A stretch of 43,302 nucleotides of DNA from Erysipelotrichaceae bacterium (GTDB lineage: Bacteria; Bacillota_I; Bacilli_A; Erysipelotrichales; Erysipelotrichaceae). The notes under the pieces were generated by a model, which was not told where the DNA came from, searched no databases, and worked only from the letters and a program-made list of their open reading frames with translations. The translations under genes and the position numbers were made by a program. Position 1 is the first letter of the stretch, and each line of letters begins with the position of its first letter. The DNA lies in assembly GCA_017428765.1 (NCBI GenBank), contig JAFRQF010000024.1:1-43302 (forward strand), given 5' to 3'. Shown piece by piece: positions 7,931 through 18,332 of the stretch.

Positions 7931-9334
7931 TCACTCGAACCCCAGTTCATAGATCTCACATTTCCCGGAAACGACCTCGATGCAGATCGTTCTCATCGTT
8001 TTCTTTTCCATAACGGTTTCTCCGTTTCCATCCAGGAGAACACCATTCACTTTCAATTCAGCATCACCCTCATATACGATCTTCAGTTTTTCCGTATGCG
8101 AAAGATCGAAATATCTGTAGATGATCTTACAGCCTGCACAAAGGTCGGCAAGATAAAGCTTCCCCTTCTTTTCGCTGATACGCGGCAAAGACTGCTGTTT
8201 CCCTACACCCAAGTGTATCATCTTCGGTGTCATCAGGTTGCAGCAGATCCCGGCGGAATACGTTCCTTTTCCAGGCAAAGCCCCTTCAATGCCGCTGCTG
8301 GTCATTTCGACCTGAGCGAAATCTCCTTTTTCATCCATGAAGATCTCTTCCATGCAGACTTGTCTGGAATAATCCGTGTTGTTGGTGCAGCGGTGATAAA
8401 AGACATAATAACGTCCGTCGATCTCTTCAACACTTCCATGGATCGTTCCGGCATTGTTTTTCCTGATAGTATTGCCTTTGTATCCGAGATCCGCGTTGGA
8501 TATCAGGACACCTTTGTATTCAAAACCATGATCAGGATATTTCGAGACGGCATAAGCCAGTTCGTTGTTTTCGCCGGACGAATAGATCAGATAGTAAAGA
8601 TCATTGAATTTTCTGATGCAAGCCGCTTCATAGAACGGATGATGATACAGCTCACTGTTTTTGTCAGCCGTCGTCTTGGAATCCAATACCGCCTTCGGTG
8701 CTTCCTTCACAGTCAGCATATCTTCTTGAAGCTCGCAGACCGCGCAAGACAGAACGCTTGGCTTTCCTTCTCTTATCTCCTTCATAGTGCGGGCACCTAT
8801 CTTTGACAAGACGAAATCATACAATGGTTTGAGCATCCTGTTTCTGAAATCTCTTCCCAGACCCCAGCCGTAATACAGATAGATCCTTCCTTCATCGTTG
8901 ATCAATGCCGGATCATTGGTCAGAAAGTCTCTGACGATCCTGCCATCCTTGTAACGGACATCCCCAAGATATTCAAAGGGACCCTGCGGATCTGAACTCA
9001 CGGCAACGGAGATCGGCCCGAAATTCACTGTATTGGGACCCATGGCACAGTAGTAAAGGTAATAGCGTCCGTCGTTCCCCTTCACGCAATCCGGTGCATA
9101 AAAGTCCACTTCCCCGCCATTGATCGAATGGGGATCCTGACTCTTCTTATACGAGATGCCATGATCCGTCCAATGGATCAGATCTTTGATGTCAGAAGAA
9201 AAGACCTTGTAGTCATCGACACAGAATCTTACGGAATTTGGCACATCATGGCTTCCGTAAAGATAGACGCGATCACCAAAGACGTGGGCTTCCACGTCCG
9301 GTATGTATTCATTTAAGTTCAGTATCGGGTTCAT
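7931..9334 (-). CDS. Glycoside hydrolase family 43 (arabinofuranosidase/xylosidase type)
   Basis: The 467-residue protein starts with the GH43 five-bladed propeller: IPDVEAHVF provides the catalytic Asp, FYAPDC and TNDPALI are blade motifs, and YEAACIRK contains the likely general acid Glu. The C-terminal part (about 340-467) is a beta-rich module, possibly CBM6-like. It is cytoplasmic. It probably removes arabinofuranosyl or xylosyl side groups from imported oligosaccharides. The ATG overlaps the stop codon of the 36-residue ORF by 4 bases and there is no good ribosome binding site at normal distance (AAAGGAG is 17 bases away), so translation probably depends on coupling to that small ORF. 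Confidence 0.88.
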   Translation of the reverse strand: MNPILNLNEYIPDVEAHVFGDRVYLYGSHDVPNSVRFCVDDYKVFSSDIKDLIHWTDHGISYKKSQDPHSINGGEVDFYAPDCVKGNDGRYYLYYCAMGPNTVNFGPISVAVSSDPQGPFEYLGDVRYKDGRIVRDFLTNDPALINDEGRIYLYYGWGLGRDFRNRMLKPLYDFVLSKIGARTMKEIREGKPSVLSCAVCELQEDMLTVKEAPKAVLDSKTTADKNSELYHHPFYEAACIRKFNDLYYLIYSSGENNELAYAVSKYPDHGFEYKGVLISNADLGYKGNTIRKNNAGTIHGSVEEIDGRYYVFYHRCTNNTDYSRQVCMEEIFMDEKGDFAQVEMTSSGIEGALPGKGTYSAGICCNLMTPKMIHLGVGKQQSLPRISEKKGKLYLADLCAGCKIIYRYFDLSHTEKLKIVYEGDAELKVNGVLLDGNGETVMEKKTMRTICIEVVSGKCEIYELGFE

Positions 9335-9441
9335 GATCTGTTATCCAGTTTCTCCTTTGTGATCGCCATTCCGGCGGATAATTTCGGATGTGCCATAAGG
9401 AAGGAAAGATCTTTTTTTACTTTATAGACCGAAGACATCAT
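9331..9441 (-). CDS. Small ORF of 36 aa embedded in the operon, function unknown
   Basis: The frame opens with ATGATG at 9441 and ends with TGA at 9331. It overlaps the symporter stop codon by 4 bases and the GH43 start codon by 4 bases, so it fills the gap between those genes exactly. AAGAAGG stands just before the start and best serves the second ATG (9438). The product begins MMSSVYKVKKDLSFLMAHPK and is basic and soluble. I do not recognise it. It may be a true small protein or may mainly serve translational coupling of symporter and GH43. Confidence 0.5.
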   Translation of the reverse strand: MMSSVYKVKKDLSFLMAHPKLSAGMAITKEKLDNRS

Positions 9442-10949
9442 GCCTTCTTATGTTCCAAAGCTTCCTTCTTTCTCTCCTGCAGGATTTCATTGATCTCCGG
9501 CAGATGCTTTTCGACATCGACGCGCGGATATAAGATCAGAGCAACAGCAGCCAGGATGATATCGAAGACATAGAAAGAAATGACGATGAAGCGGATGACT
9601 TCATTGGACGGTGTGATGCCGTTGACATCGACGAAGCCCAGCTTCAATAACATCGATTCAAAGCCGCCGGCAAACGGCGCACTTAATAGCGAAGAGATCG
9701 CACCGATGATCGAAACGCCCATCAGGCCTTCAAGACGATAGCCGGACTTGGCTTCAATGGAGTCAAATGCATAGCATAATAATGTCGCAGCCACATAGGC
9801 ATTCGGAAGCATGCCGACGTTCTTGATGAAACCGCCGACCATGACCGGGACCATCTGCGAAGGGAAGAGCAGTCCGATCAAGGAACCTAAGAGCCACATC
9901 GCATAGCCGACGACCGTGACGTTCTTGATGCCGTATTTCTTCGCCAGCGGATAGACGATGAAGGCACCGATGCCGCTCGGGATGCCGGTAACGACCTGGA
10001 AGATCGTATACATTACCGGGTTTTTGTCACCGCCCAGCAAGAACTTGATGTAGAAGTACTGGACGTTGCCGCCTTTGAAGGAATCGACGATATTCATGAC
10101 GATCGAAACGATCATCAAACAGACATAGTATTTGTTGCTTAAAAGCGCTTTTAACTGTTCTTTCACCGGGATATCGCTTTCGGATGGATTATCGATCTCC
10201 AGTTCAACATCCTCGATGACCCGTTCTCTGGTATAGAAGTATTCGATCAGAAGAAGCGGGATGGCGACAAGTGATAATGCCAGCATGAGTTTCGGATAGC
10301 CGGTGATATCATTTTCCAGCCATAAAGGAAGTACCACCATGTTTATCAGCATACCGATGATGATACCGGACAGAAGCGTCCAGGACAGTTTGCGGAAGTA
10401 CTGCAGTCTTGCCTTCTCGTTGGAATCTCTGGTGGACAAAGAGACGATGTTGTCTCTGTAAAGATAGAAGAAGCAGCTTCCTTCCGTGTGATATACGATC
10501 AGTAAGAAGAAGAAATAATACCAGTAGCTCGTACCGAGATTCTGCCCGGCAAAAAGGAAGATGAGACAGCCTACCGCGATCGACACCATGCCGAAGATCA
10601 GATTCCACGGACGAAGTCTCCCCTGCCTTGACTGTGTCTTCTGTAAGAGCCAGCCGTTGAAAAGGCCGGTGAAGACGGCTAAGATCTTGGCGATCGTCAT
10701 GACGACTTCATAGACACCGCCCATCTTCATGATCATATCGACATTGGCCGTGCCATACATCGCACCGGTCTGCTGGGTGAAGAACTTCTCCACCAATGCA
10801 GCGATCGTATTGACGACGAAGATCGTCCCTAAGGGACCGATCAGATGGCCGAGGATACGTTCCTTGCGATCGACCTTTTCAGGGTCGGTCTTAGAATCCA
10901 TGAATTTCTTTTCGAATAAACCCCTGCTGAGAATACCTTCTTTACGCAT
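9438..10949 (-). CDS. GPH-family sugar:cation symporter
   Basis: The 503-residue membrane protein of the glycoside-pentoside-hexuronide:cation symporter family (MFS superfamily) has about 12 hydrophobic segments. The cytoplasmic N-terminus is followed by HLIGPLGTIFVVNTIAALVE, and the loop after helix 2-3 (QKTQSRQGRLRPW) is the conserved charged loop of the family. It would import di- or oligosaccharides with Na+ or H+. It starts 1 base after the GH2 stop codon, with GAGG before the ATG, and its stop overlaps the 36-residue ORF. It is the only transporter in the operon, and no extracellular hydrolase is present, so the cell would take up short oligosaccharides made by others. Confidence 0.9.
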   Translation of the reverse strand: MRKEGILSRGLFEKKFMDSKTDPEKVDRKERILGHLIGPLGTIFVVNTIAALVEKFFTQQTGAMYGTANVDMIMKMGGVYEVVMTIAKILAVFTGLFNGWLLQKTQSRQGRLRPWNLIFGMVSIAVGCLIFLFAGQNLGTSYWYYFFFLLIVYHTEGSCFFYLYRDNIVSLSTRDSNEKARLQYFRKLSWTLLSGIIIGMLINMVVLPLWLENDITGYPKLMLALSLVAIPLLLIEYFYTRERVIEDVELEIDNPSESDIPVKEQLKALLSNKYYVCLMIVSIVMNIVDSFKGGNVQYFYIKFLLGGDKNPVMYTIFQVVTGIPSGIGAFIVYPLAKKYGIKNVTVVGYAMWLLGSLIGLLFPSQMVPVMVGGFIKNVGMLPNAYVAATLLCYAFDSIEAKSGYRLEGLMGVSIIGAISSLLSAPFAGGFESMLLKLGFVDVNGITPSNEVIRFIVISFYVFDIILAAVALILYPRVDVEKHLPEINEILQERKKEALEHKKA

Positions 10950-10950
10950 C

Positions 10951-13293
10951 TTACATTACCTCTATCTTTTTCATTACGCTTTCATAGCCTTGACAGCTCA
11001 CTTTGATGTTCGCTGTGCCGGTCTGTTCCGTGACTTTCAATATTGCCTGCAATGCCCCTCGATAGGCATGGTGATGATCTTCATCGAAACGCTCATCCGT
11101 TTTACATAGGCCGCTTCCCAGACCGATCAGTTTCAAGGGACCTTCAACTTCCACCTTGACTTCTTCTTCGATATATGGCTTCAGTTCGCCGTTTCTGTCT
11201 GTAAAACGGATATCGACATAGACCAGTTCATCTTTGCCGATCACAAGCTTTTCTTTCCCGCATCCGACATTCAATACCGTTTCCTTTTCCCCGCTGCTTA
11301 AGGAGTGTTCGCTGATGATCTTTCCATCCTTGTCTAAGGATCTTGCGCTCAAAGTGCCTGCCTCATAGGGGAAGTGAAATCTTGCCTTAAAATCCTTATA
11401 GCGTTTCACGCCGATCCTCTTTCCATTCAGCAGCAGCTCCACCTTTTCTCCCGGTCCGTAGACCTCACAATCCACCCGTTTTCCCTCATAGCCGTCCCAG
11501 GAATAAGAGTCGATGACATTGGTGAACTGCCAGGAGCCTTTGTGCGGGATCTCACCTCCATGATTCATAGGGCTGATCCCGATGAACGGTTTCTTCCGTA
11601 TCCCCCATACCACCTGCATGTAATACATGGATGCCAGCGGCTTGCCGGTGATGTCGATCATGCCCTGGCCTGCCAGCAGGGGAAGTCCCTTATAGGAAGG
11701 ATAGGTCCAATCGCCCACACACGCTTCTCCCAGATAATCCCAGGCCGACCAGACGAAGTCACCGATGAGCTGCGGATGCTTCTTCACCCTTTGCCAGTTG
11801 TAGGAGAGATCTGCGACCATCGTCTCACTTCCGACCATCAGCCGATCCGGATACTTCCTTGCATCATCGTCATATCTTGATGAGGCGTAGTTGAGACCCA
11901 GGATATCGAGATTCTCGGCCGCCCCTTTGCAAGCCCTGTCGCCCTTTTTGCCCTTGGACACGAAAAACAATAATTTCCCTAACTTCTGCGCCGTCATATT
12001 GAAGAAGGCAGAACCGACCAATTTATCTTCATATCCTTTGTTCTTTTCCAAAGGGACAGGCTGATATTCGCCCTTCTGCTTATAGACGCCCATGCCTAGG
12101 TTGGCATAGACGTTGAGCAGCACATTGATGCCGGCAGTTACCGGCCTTGTATCATCGAGATCTTTGACATAGTCTTTCAAGATCTTACAGGTATCTACAC
12201 CCTTCTGATCCGCTGTTTCGGAGACTTCATTGCCGATCGAATACATGATCACGCTGGGATGATTGTAGGAAGTCTCGACCATCGTCTTCAGATCTTCCTT
12301 CCAGCAGCTTTCAAAATTCCTGGAATGATCGTGGTAGGTCTTCGGAATGTACCAGCCGTCATAGACCTCATTCATAAGATACAGACCCAGTTCATCGGCG
12401 ATCTCTAGCTGTATCCTTGAAGCCGGGTTGTGTGCCATGCGCAGTGCGTTGAAGCCGTTTTCCTTTAAGATCTTCATGCGGCGGTATTCCGCATCATAGT
12501 ATTCGTTGGCACCGATGACCCCGTGGTCGTGATGGATGCAGCCTCCTCTGAGCAGGACGCTGTTACCGTTGACCTTAAGTCCGCTTTTTCCATCCCATTC
12601 CAGTCTGCGGAAACCATATCTGATCTCCTGCATATCCGATTCTGACAGGACTTTGATCGTATAAAGATAAGGATCTTCCGCACTCCACAGATGTACATCC
12701 TTTAGTGTGATCTGCCCGATCAGCCCTTCATAGATCTTGTCTTGTCTATCGTATATTTCGATACTGACTTTGGAACCTTTTATCGTTTCCGCCCTGACTT
12801 CAATGATCACAGGATCATAGCTCAGAGTCTTCACTTTGAGATTGCAAATATAGTCTCTGTCTTTTCTGACCAGGTTCACATCCCGGAAGATCCCGCTGCC
12901 CGAATACCAGCGGCAGTTGGGTTCCAGCGAATTGTCCGCTTCCACTTTCAGGTGATTCTTGCCTGTCCTTGCCGCCGATGAAAGATCGACATCGAAAGGC
13001 GTATAGCCATATTCATGTTTCATCAGAAAGACGTCATTGAGATAGATCTTCGCCTTGCGATAGACGCATTCAAAATGCACGAACAGCGTTTTTTCAAGAT
13101 CTTCCTCATTCAATTCGAAGTCCTTCTCATAGATATAACGGCCGCCCGGAAAGAATCCGGAATTGATCCCGTTGTTACAGGAAGGATCCCGCAATTCTCT
13201 GATCATCGCATCGTAAGGCAGGTTGATCTTCTTTTGATTTCCATGACTGTCAGTAAACAGCCAGTCCTTATTGAAACTATTCATCATATCCAT
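10951..13293 (-). CDS. Glycoside hydrolase family 2 (beta-galactosidase type)
   Basis: The 780-residue protein has the GH2 order: sugar-binding beta-sandwich (1-150), immunoglobulin-like domain, TIM barrel from about 240, and a C-terminal beta-rich part. The acid/base Glu is in YSIGNEVSET and the nucleophile Glu in MVGSETMVADL. The motif FVWSAWDYLGE is typical of short beta-galactosidases of anaerobic Firmicutes. There is no signal peptide. It is the first gene of the operon, divergent from the AraC regulator. The ribosome binding site is weak (AGG, 4 bases before ATG 13293), and internal ATGs at 13287 and 13284 are also possible starts. Activity on beta-galactosides is the usual function, but other beta-glycosides are possible. 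Confidence 0.9.
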   Translation of the reverse strand: MDMMNSFNKDWLFTDSHGNQKKINLPYDAMIRELRDPSCNNGINSGFFPGGRYIYEKDFELNEEDLEKTLFVHFECVYRKAKIYLNDVFLMKHEYGYTPFDVDLSSAARTGKNHLKVEADNSLEPNCRWYSGSGIFRDVNLVRKDRDYICNLKVKTLSYDPVIIEVRAETIKGSKVSIEIYDRQDKIYEGLIGQITLKDVHLWSAEDPYLYTIKVLSESDMQEIRYGFRRLEWDGKSGLKVNGNSVLLRGGCIHHDHGVIGANEYYDAEYRRMKILKENGFNALRMAHNPASRIQLEIADELGLYLMNEVYDGWYIPKTYHDHSRNFESCWKEDLKTMVETSYNHPSVIMYSIGNEVSETADQKGVDTCKILKDYVKDLDDTRPVTAGINVLLNVYANLGMGVYKQKGEYQPVPLEKNKGYEDKLVGSAFFNMTAQKLGKLLFFVSKGKKGDRACKGAAENLDILGLNYASSRYDDDARKYPDRLMVGSETMVADLSYNWQRVKKHPQLIGDFVWSAWDYLGEACVGDWTYPSYKGLPLLAGQGMIDITGKPLASMYYMQVVWGIRKKPFIGISPMNHGGEIPHKGSWQFTNVIDSYSWDGYEGKRVDCEVYGPGEKVELLLNGKRIGVKRYKDFKARFHFPYEAGTLSARSLDKDGKIISEHSLSSGEKETVLNVGCGKEKLVIGKDELVYVDIRFTDRNGELKPYIEEEVKVEVEGPLKLIGLGSGLCKTDERFDEDHHHAYRGALQAILKVTEQTGTANIKVSCQGYESVMKKIEVM

Positions 13294-13317
13294 TTACCTG
13301 ATTTTATTCTAGGATCC

Positions 13318-13333
13318 TTGTAAGCGCTTGTAA
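13318..13333. promoter_or_regulatory. cre-like palindromic operator (TTGTAAGCGCTTGTAA)
   Basis: The site contains the AAGCGCTT core seen in CcpA cre sites and other LacI-family operators. It overlaps the -35 box of the araC promoter and lies downstream of the GH2 operon -10 box, so binding would block both. The right half departs from the cre consensus at two positions. Confidence 0.5.
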
Positions 13334-13356
13334 TACAGTTTTGTCCGTAATATTAT
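13328..13356 (+). promoter_or_regulatory. Promoter of the AraC-type regulator
   Basis: TTGTAA (13328-13333), a 17-base spacer and TATTAT (13351-13356) stand 22 bases before ATG 13379. The predicted leader is only about 16 bases and shows no ribosome binding site. Confidence 0.55.
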
Positions 13357-13357
13357 A
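13352..13357 (-). promoter_or_regulatory. -10 box of the GH2-to-GH1 operon
   Basis: TATAAT on the minus strand (13357-13352) overlaps the -10 box of the divergent araC promoter. No good -35 box is seen at 16-18 bases (ATAAGT at best), as expected for a promoter that needs an activator. The activator site would overlap the araC start codon. Confidence 0.5.
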
Positions 13358-13378
13358 AGTTTATCCAAAACAGAACTT

Positions 13379-14188
13379 ATGACACAGAAACGCATCGACT
13401 GGATCAGAGAAAACGAAGAAAAACTGATCTCCCGCAAATATCACAAAGACATCAGAAACCGCTATGCCGATGCCTTTTATAATGCCAGAGACCTCAATCT
13501 GATCCATGGCACCTACCAGTACGAAAGGCAGATGCTGAAATATATCGAAGAAGGAAAAAGCGAAGAACTGAAAAAGTACCTTCTCGAATATGCCTCCAAC
13601 GAAGACTTCCATGAAGGAAAGGTCGCTGTCGACGCTCTGCGCCAGGCAAAAAACATCTTCATCGGCTTATCAGCGATGGTCGGCAAATCGGCAGCCATCC
13701 CCGGCGGCATGCCGGTGGAAGAAGCCTACTATCTGATCGACACCTATACCCAGCAATGCGAAGCCCTCACTTCCATCGAAGATGTCTATATTCTGCAATA
13801 CAATATGGTCATCGATTTCTGTGACCGCGTGCAGCGGTACCGCTACTCCGGGGAACTTTCCTTTTTAGTCCGTTCCTGCATGAACTTTATCGTCTTCCAT
13901 CTCAACGAACCGATCTCAGCAGCCGACGTCATCTCCTATTCCGGCATGTCGAAATCCTATCTGTCCGAGAAATTCAAGGCCGAGACCGGCATGACGATCG
14001 GTGAGTTCATCACTTCTTCCAAGATCGACGAAGCATGCAATCTTCTGATCAACACTTCCAAAACGATCCCCGAGATCTCGGCCTATCTGTCATTTTCTTC
14101 CCAGCCTTACTTTCAAAGCGTATTTAAAAAAGTCAGAGGCATGACCCCATATCACTATCGTCAGTGCAAACAAAAGGGACATGAATGA
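13379..14188 (+). CDS. AraC-family transcriptional regulator
   Basis: The protein has 269 residues. The C-terminal hundred residues form the double helix-turn-helix of the AraC family (EPISAADVISYSGMSKSYLS, then IPEISAYLSFSSQPYFQSVF and the closing GMTPYHYRQ). The N-terminal domain is helical and not a cupin; it matches the type found in many Firmicutes AraC proteins with a GGMPVEEAYYLIDTYTQQ-like stretch, presumably ligand-binding. It is divergent to the GH2-GH1 operon and most likely activates it in response to the oligosaccharide. The start codon lacks a ribosome binding site, suggesting low or unusual translation. Confidence 0.9.
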   Translation: MTQKRIDWIRENEEKLISRKYHKDIRNRYADAFYNARDLNLIHGTYQYERQMLKYIEEGKSEELKKYLLEYASNEDFHEGKVAVDALRQAKNIFIGLSAMVGKSAAIPGGMPVEEAYYLIDTYTQQCEALTSIEDVYILQYNMVIDFCDRVQRYRYSGELSFLVRSCMNFIVFHLNEPISAADVISYSGMSKSYLSEKFKAETGMTIGEFITSSKIDEACNLLINTSKTIPEISAYLSFSSQPYFQSVFKKVRGMTPYHYRQCKQKGHE

Positions 14189-14201
14189 ATCATGCCCCTT
14201 T
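14173..14201. terminator. Terminator hairpin between araC-type gene and GH1
   Basis: AAAGGG-A-CATGA pairs with TCATG-C-CCCTTT around a 5-base loop with one mismatch. The stem begins inside the araC stop region. Both strands continue with T-rich but interrupted tails, so it may serve both convergent genes. Confidence 0.65.
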
Positions 14202-14219
14202 GTCGTTTTCTGAAAGATC

Positions 14220-15733
<1,514 letters not shown>

Positions 15734-15811
15734 GGTTTCAAGCAGGGATATTACTGTTCAAGTTATGATATGATTAAGTGGCTATAGAAAACAAAGGAAA
15801 GAAGGTCGAAT

Positions 15812-16591
15812 ATGTTCCCTTACAATTACCACACCCACACCAGAAGATGCGGTCATGCCTCCGGAGATGACGAAGAGTATGTTTTAGCCGCCATCAAAGC
15901 CGGCTATAAAGTCCTGGGCTTTTCCGACCACGCCCCTTACCGCGATTACCCGCATAAAGGTTCCCACATGGACATCGAAGATTTCGCGGGCTACATCGAG
16001 TCCATCCATTCTTTAAAAGAGAAATACAAAGATCAGATACAGATCCGCATAGGACTGGAGAGCGAGTATTACCCCTATTGTCTGGAAGAAAGAAAGCTCT
16101 TATTGAAAGACCTCGATTATATGTTATTGGGTCAGCACTACGACCACCCTTCCGGCAAAGGTGTCAACTACTTCAAGGAGAATTCCGATGAAGAGATCCT
16201 GATCTATGCCAACTCGGTCGCGCAGGCAGTCGATACCGGCATCTACTCCTATCTGTGTCATCCGGATGTCTTCATGAACCAGCAGACCGCCTTCACACCG
16301 GCTTGCGAAGAAGCGGCCCACATCATCGGCAAGGCCTGCGAAAAGAATCACCTGCCGGTCGAGCTCAATGTCCGCGGCATCATGAAAGGCAAGAAACCTT
16401 TCGCAAACGGCGACCAGTACTGGTATCCGCACAAGGACTTCTGGCGCATCCTGGCAAAGTATGATGTGAAAGCGGTCGTCGGCATCGACGCACACAGCCC
16501 GGAAGATCTCTTACAGACAGGATTCATCGATGAAGGCCTCAAAGAACTGGAAGACCTCCATCTGCATTTCATCACCGAACCATTCATTTAA
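15812..16591 (+). CDS. PHP-family histidinol-phosphatase
   Basis: The 259-residue protein opens with the PHP metal motif YNYHTHTRRCGHASG, followed by GFSDHAPY and GLESEYYP, and ends with the metal-binding GIDAHSPED. These are the motifs of the HisK-type histidinol-phosphatases of Firmicutes, which hydrolyse L-histidinol phosphate in histidine synthesis. No other his gene is in the window, so a different phosphate monoester is possible. It has a good ribosome binding site (GAAGG, 7 bases) and is followed directly by a terminator, so it is transcribed alone. Confidence 0.85.
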   Translation: MFPYNYHTHTRRCGHASGDDEEYVLAAIKAGYKVLGFSDHAPYRDYPHKGSHMDIEDFAGYIESIHSLKEKYKDQIQIRIGLESEYYPYCLEERKLLLKDLDYMLLGQHYDHPSGKGVNYFKENSDEEILIYANSVAQAVDTGIYSYLCHPDVFMNQQTAFTPACEEAAHIIGKACEKNHLPVELNVRGIMKGKKPFANGDQYWYPHKDFWRILAKYDVKAVVGIDAHSPEDLLQTGFIDEGLKELEDLHLHFITEPFI

Positions 16592-16592
16592 G

Positions 16593-16621
16593 GAAGCTGC
16601 CATCGGGAGCTTCTTTTTTTA
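16593..16621 (+). terminator. Terminator of the histidinol-phosphatase gene
   Basis: The stem GAAGCT-G-CC/GG-G-AGCTTC (16593-16613) is followed by a run of T (16614-16620), starting 2 bases after the stop codon. Confidence 0.88.
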
Positions 16622-16678
16622 TAGACTACAAGACCGATCCCGGCAACAAAAGATTCCATATCTATGCAGTTAAAACGA

Positions 16679-16705
16679 TTGTCTGGCAAAAAGGTCCTAT
16701 ATTAT
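16679..16705 (+). promoter_or_regulatory. Possible promoter of the BtpA-family gene
   Basis: TTGTCT (16679-16684) and TATTAT (16700-16705) are separated by 15 bases, slightly short. A strong ribosome binding site (AAGGAGGG) follows at 16723. Confidence 0.4.
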
Positions 16706-16737
16706 CATTAAGTCAGATAAACAAGGAGGGATACCTT

Positions 16738-17577
16738 ATGGCCTTAGACTTCTTTACCGATACAAACAACTGGATGGAAGAACTGTTTCATGTCAAAAAA
16801 CCGATCATCGCGATGTGTCATCTCTTACCGTTGCCGGGCGATCCTTACTACGATGAAGAAAAAGGACTCGAAGCGATCATCGACCGGGCAAAAGCGGATG
16901 TCAGAGCTCTGCAGGAAGGCGGCGTGGACGGCATCATGTTTTCCAACGAATACTCCCTGCCATACCTGACCAAGATGGAACCGATCACTTTAGCCGCCAT
17001 GGCCTATGTCATCGGAAGAGTCAAAGAGGATCTAAGCATCCCGTATGGCATCAACTGTCTCTGGGATCCGATCTCATCTTTAGATGTTGCCAAGGCAACA
17101 GGAGGAAAGTTCATCCGCGAGATCATTTCCGGTGTCTATGCCTCCGACTTTGGCATCTGGAACACCAATGCCGGGCAGACCGCAAGACACAGACACAGGA
17201 TCGGTGCCGATGATGTGAAGATGCTTTACAACATCGTACCGGAAGCGGCCGTATATCTCGCCGACAGAGACATTGCGGAAATCGCCAAGACGACCGAATT
17301 CAACTGCAAGCCCGATGCCATCTGCGTTTCCGGACTCACCGCCGGCGCGGAGACCGATACGCAGGTCTTAACGAAAGTCAAGAATGCCGTCAAGAAGACA
17401 CCGATCTTCTGCAATACCGGCTGCAACAAAGGCAACATCGTACGACAGCTGTCCGCATCGGATGGTGCAGTCTGCGCAACGACGTTCAAAGTCGACGGGA
17501 AATTTGAAAACCCTGTCGATTACAACAGGGTCAGAGAATTCATGGACGTCGTAAAGAAATACAGAGAGACCTTATAA
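16738..17577 (+). CDS. BtpA/SgcQ-family TIM-barrel protein
   Basis: The 279-residue protein matches the BtpA family: KPIIAMCHLLPLPGDPYYD near the N-terminus, VDGIMFSNEYSLPYLTK, and a C-terminal phosphate-binding-like segment (VSGLTAGAETD, FCNTGCNKGN). It is a soluble TIM barrel. BtpA is linked to photosystem I assembly in cyanobacteria; in heterotrophs the related SgcQ is found in sugar PTS clusters and the biochemical role is not established. Here it stands alone behind a strong ribosome binding site (AAGGAGGG) and in front of a terminator, with no PTS partner next to it. Confidence 0.85.
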   Translation: MALDFFTDTNNWMEELFHVKKPIIAMCHLLPLPGDPYYDEEKGLEAIIDRAKADVRALQEGGVDGIMFSNEYSLPYLTKMEPITLAAMAYVIGRVKEDLSIPYGINCLWDPISSLDVAKATGGKFIREIISGVYASDFGIWNTNAGQTARHRHRIGADDVKMLYNIVPEAAVYLADRDIAEIAKTTEFNCKPDAICVSGLTAGAETDTQVLTKVKNAVKKTPIFCNTGCNKGNIVRQLSASDGAVCATTFKVDGKFENPVDYNRVREFMDVVKKYRETL

Positions 17578-17584
17578 GAACGCC

Positions 17585-17610
17585 AAAGGGGCCTGAGAGG
17601 TCCCTTTTTT
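17585..17610 (+). terminator. Terminator of the BtpA-family gene
   Basis: The stem AAAGGG-G-CC/GG-T-CCCTTT with a TGAGA loop (17585-17607) is followed by further T residues. It overlaps the 3' end of the convergent phosphatase gene; the minus strand lacks a T-run after the stem. Confidence 0.85.
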
Positions 17611-18328
17611 ATGAAACATAGTAAACTTCTATTATCTTTCCTTGATCATCAAGCTTGAGACAGGCCAGAGCGCCGAACTGCGAACCCATAGCACAGCCGC
17701 AGTCGATATCGATCCAGGAATAGTTGTTGTCATATTCCTCGATATAGATCTCATCGGCATCATGCAGCCTTCTGGTGATGACGTGTCCCGAGATGAAGAT
17801 CGTCTTTTTGTCGGTTTTTTCAAATTTCCTGATCGAAGCGACATTGTTGTATGACATGTCCCAGACGATGTCCTGCACATACATCAGGTTGTTCTTGTAG
17901 TCTTTCGTATACATGTCGATGCCGTCATTCAAGGCACTGGTATGTGACAGGACGATGCGCACATCTTTGAAGACGAGATCTTTTTTGATCGTCGTACGAT
18001 CGAGAAGGTAGTCGATGATCGCATCTCTTTTCTCATCCTCCAGCATCATCAGCCTTTCAAAGGTCACCTTGCCGCCGTTGACTCCGAAGAACCAGGATCT
18101 TCGATCGCTTCCCTCCAGAAATGTCAGCATCATATGTTCATGATTGCCTAAGAACAGTTCGACATTGTCTCTTTCCATGATGTCCGATAAGATCTCGATG
18201 GACCCCGGACCCCGGTCGATCGCATCGCCCAATATGAAAAGCTTGTCTTCTTTTTGAAGATCGATCTTTTCTAACATCGCCTTGTATCTGAGATACTGGC
18301 CATGGATGTCGGACATGATGTAGATCAT
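17609..18328 (-). CDS. PPP-family metallophosphoesterase
   Basis: The 239-residue protein has the calcineurin-like metal motifs DIHGQ (residues 7-11), GDAIDRG and GNHE, so it is a two-metal serine/threonine-type protein phosphatase or a diadenosine tetraphosphatase-like enzyme. Substrate cannot be decided from sequence. It starts 4 bases after the addA stop codon, which makes it the third gene of the addB-addA operon. Its stop codon overlaps the T-run of the convergent BtpA terminator. Confidence 0.88.
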   Translation of the reverse strand: MIYIMSDIHGQYLRYKAMLEKIDLQKEDKLFILGDAIDRGPGSIEILSDIMERDNVELFLGNHEHMMLTFLEGSDRRSWFFGVNGGKVTFERLMMLEDEKRDAIIDYLLDRTTIKKDLVFKDVRIVLSHTSALNDGIDMYTKDYKNNLMYVQDIVWDMSYNNVASIRKFEKTDKKTIFISGHVITRRLHDADEIYIEEYDNNYSWIDIDCGCAMGSQFGALACLKLDDQGKIIEVYYVS

Positions 18329-18332
18329 ACTT

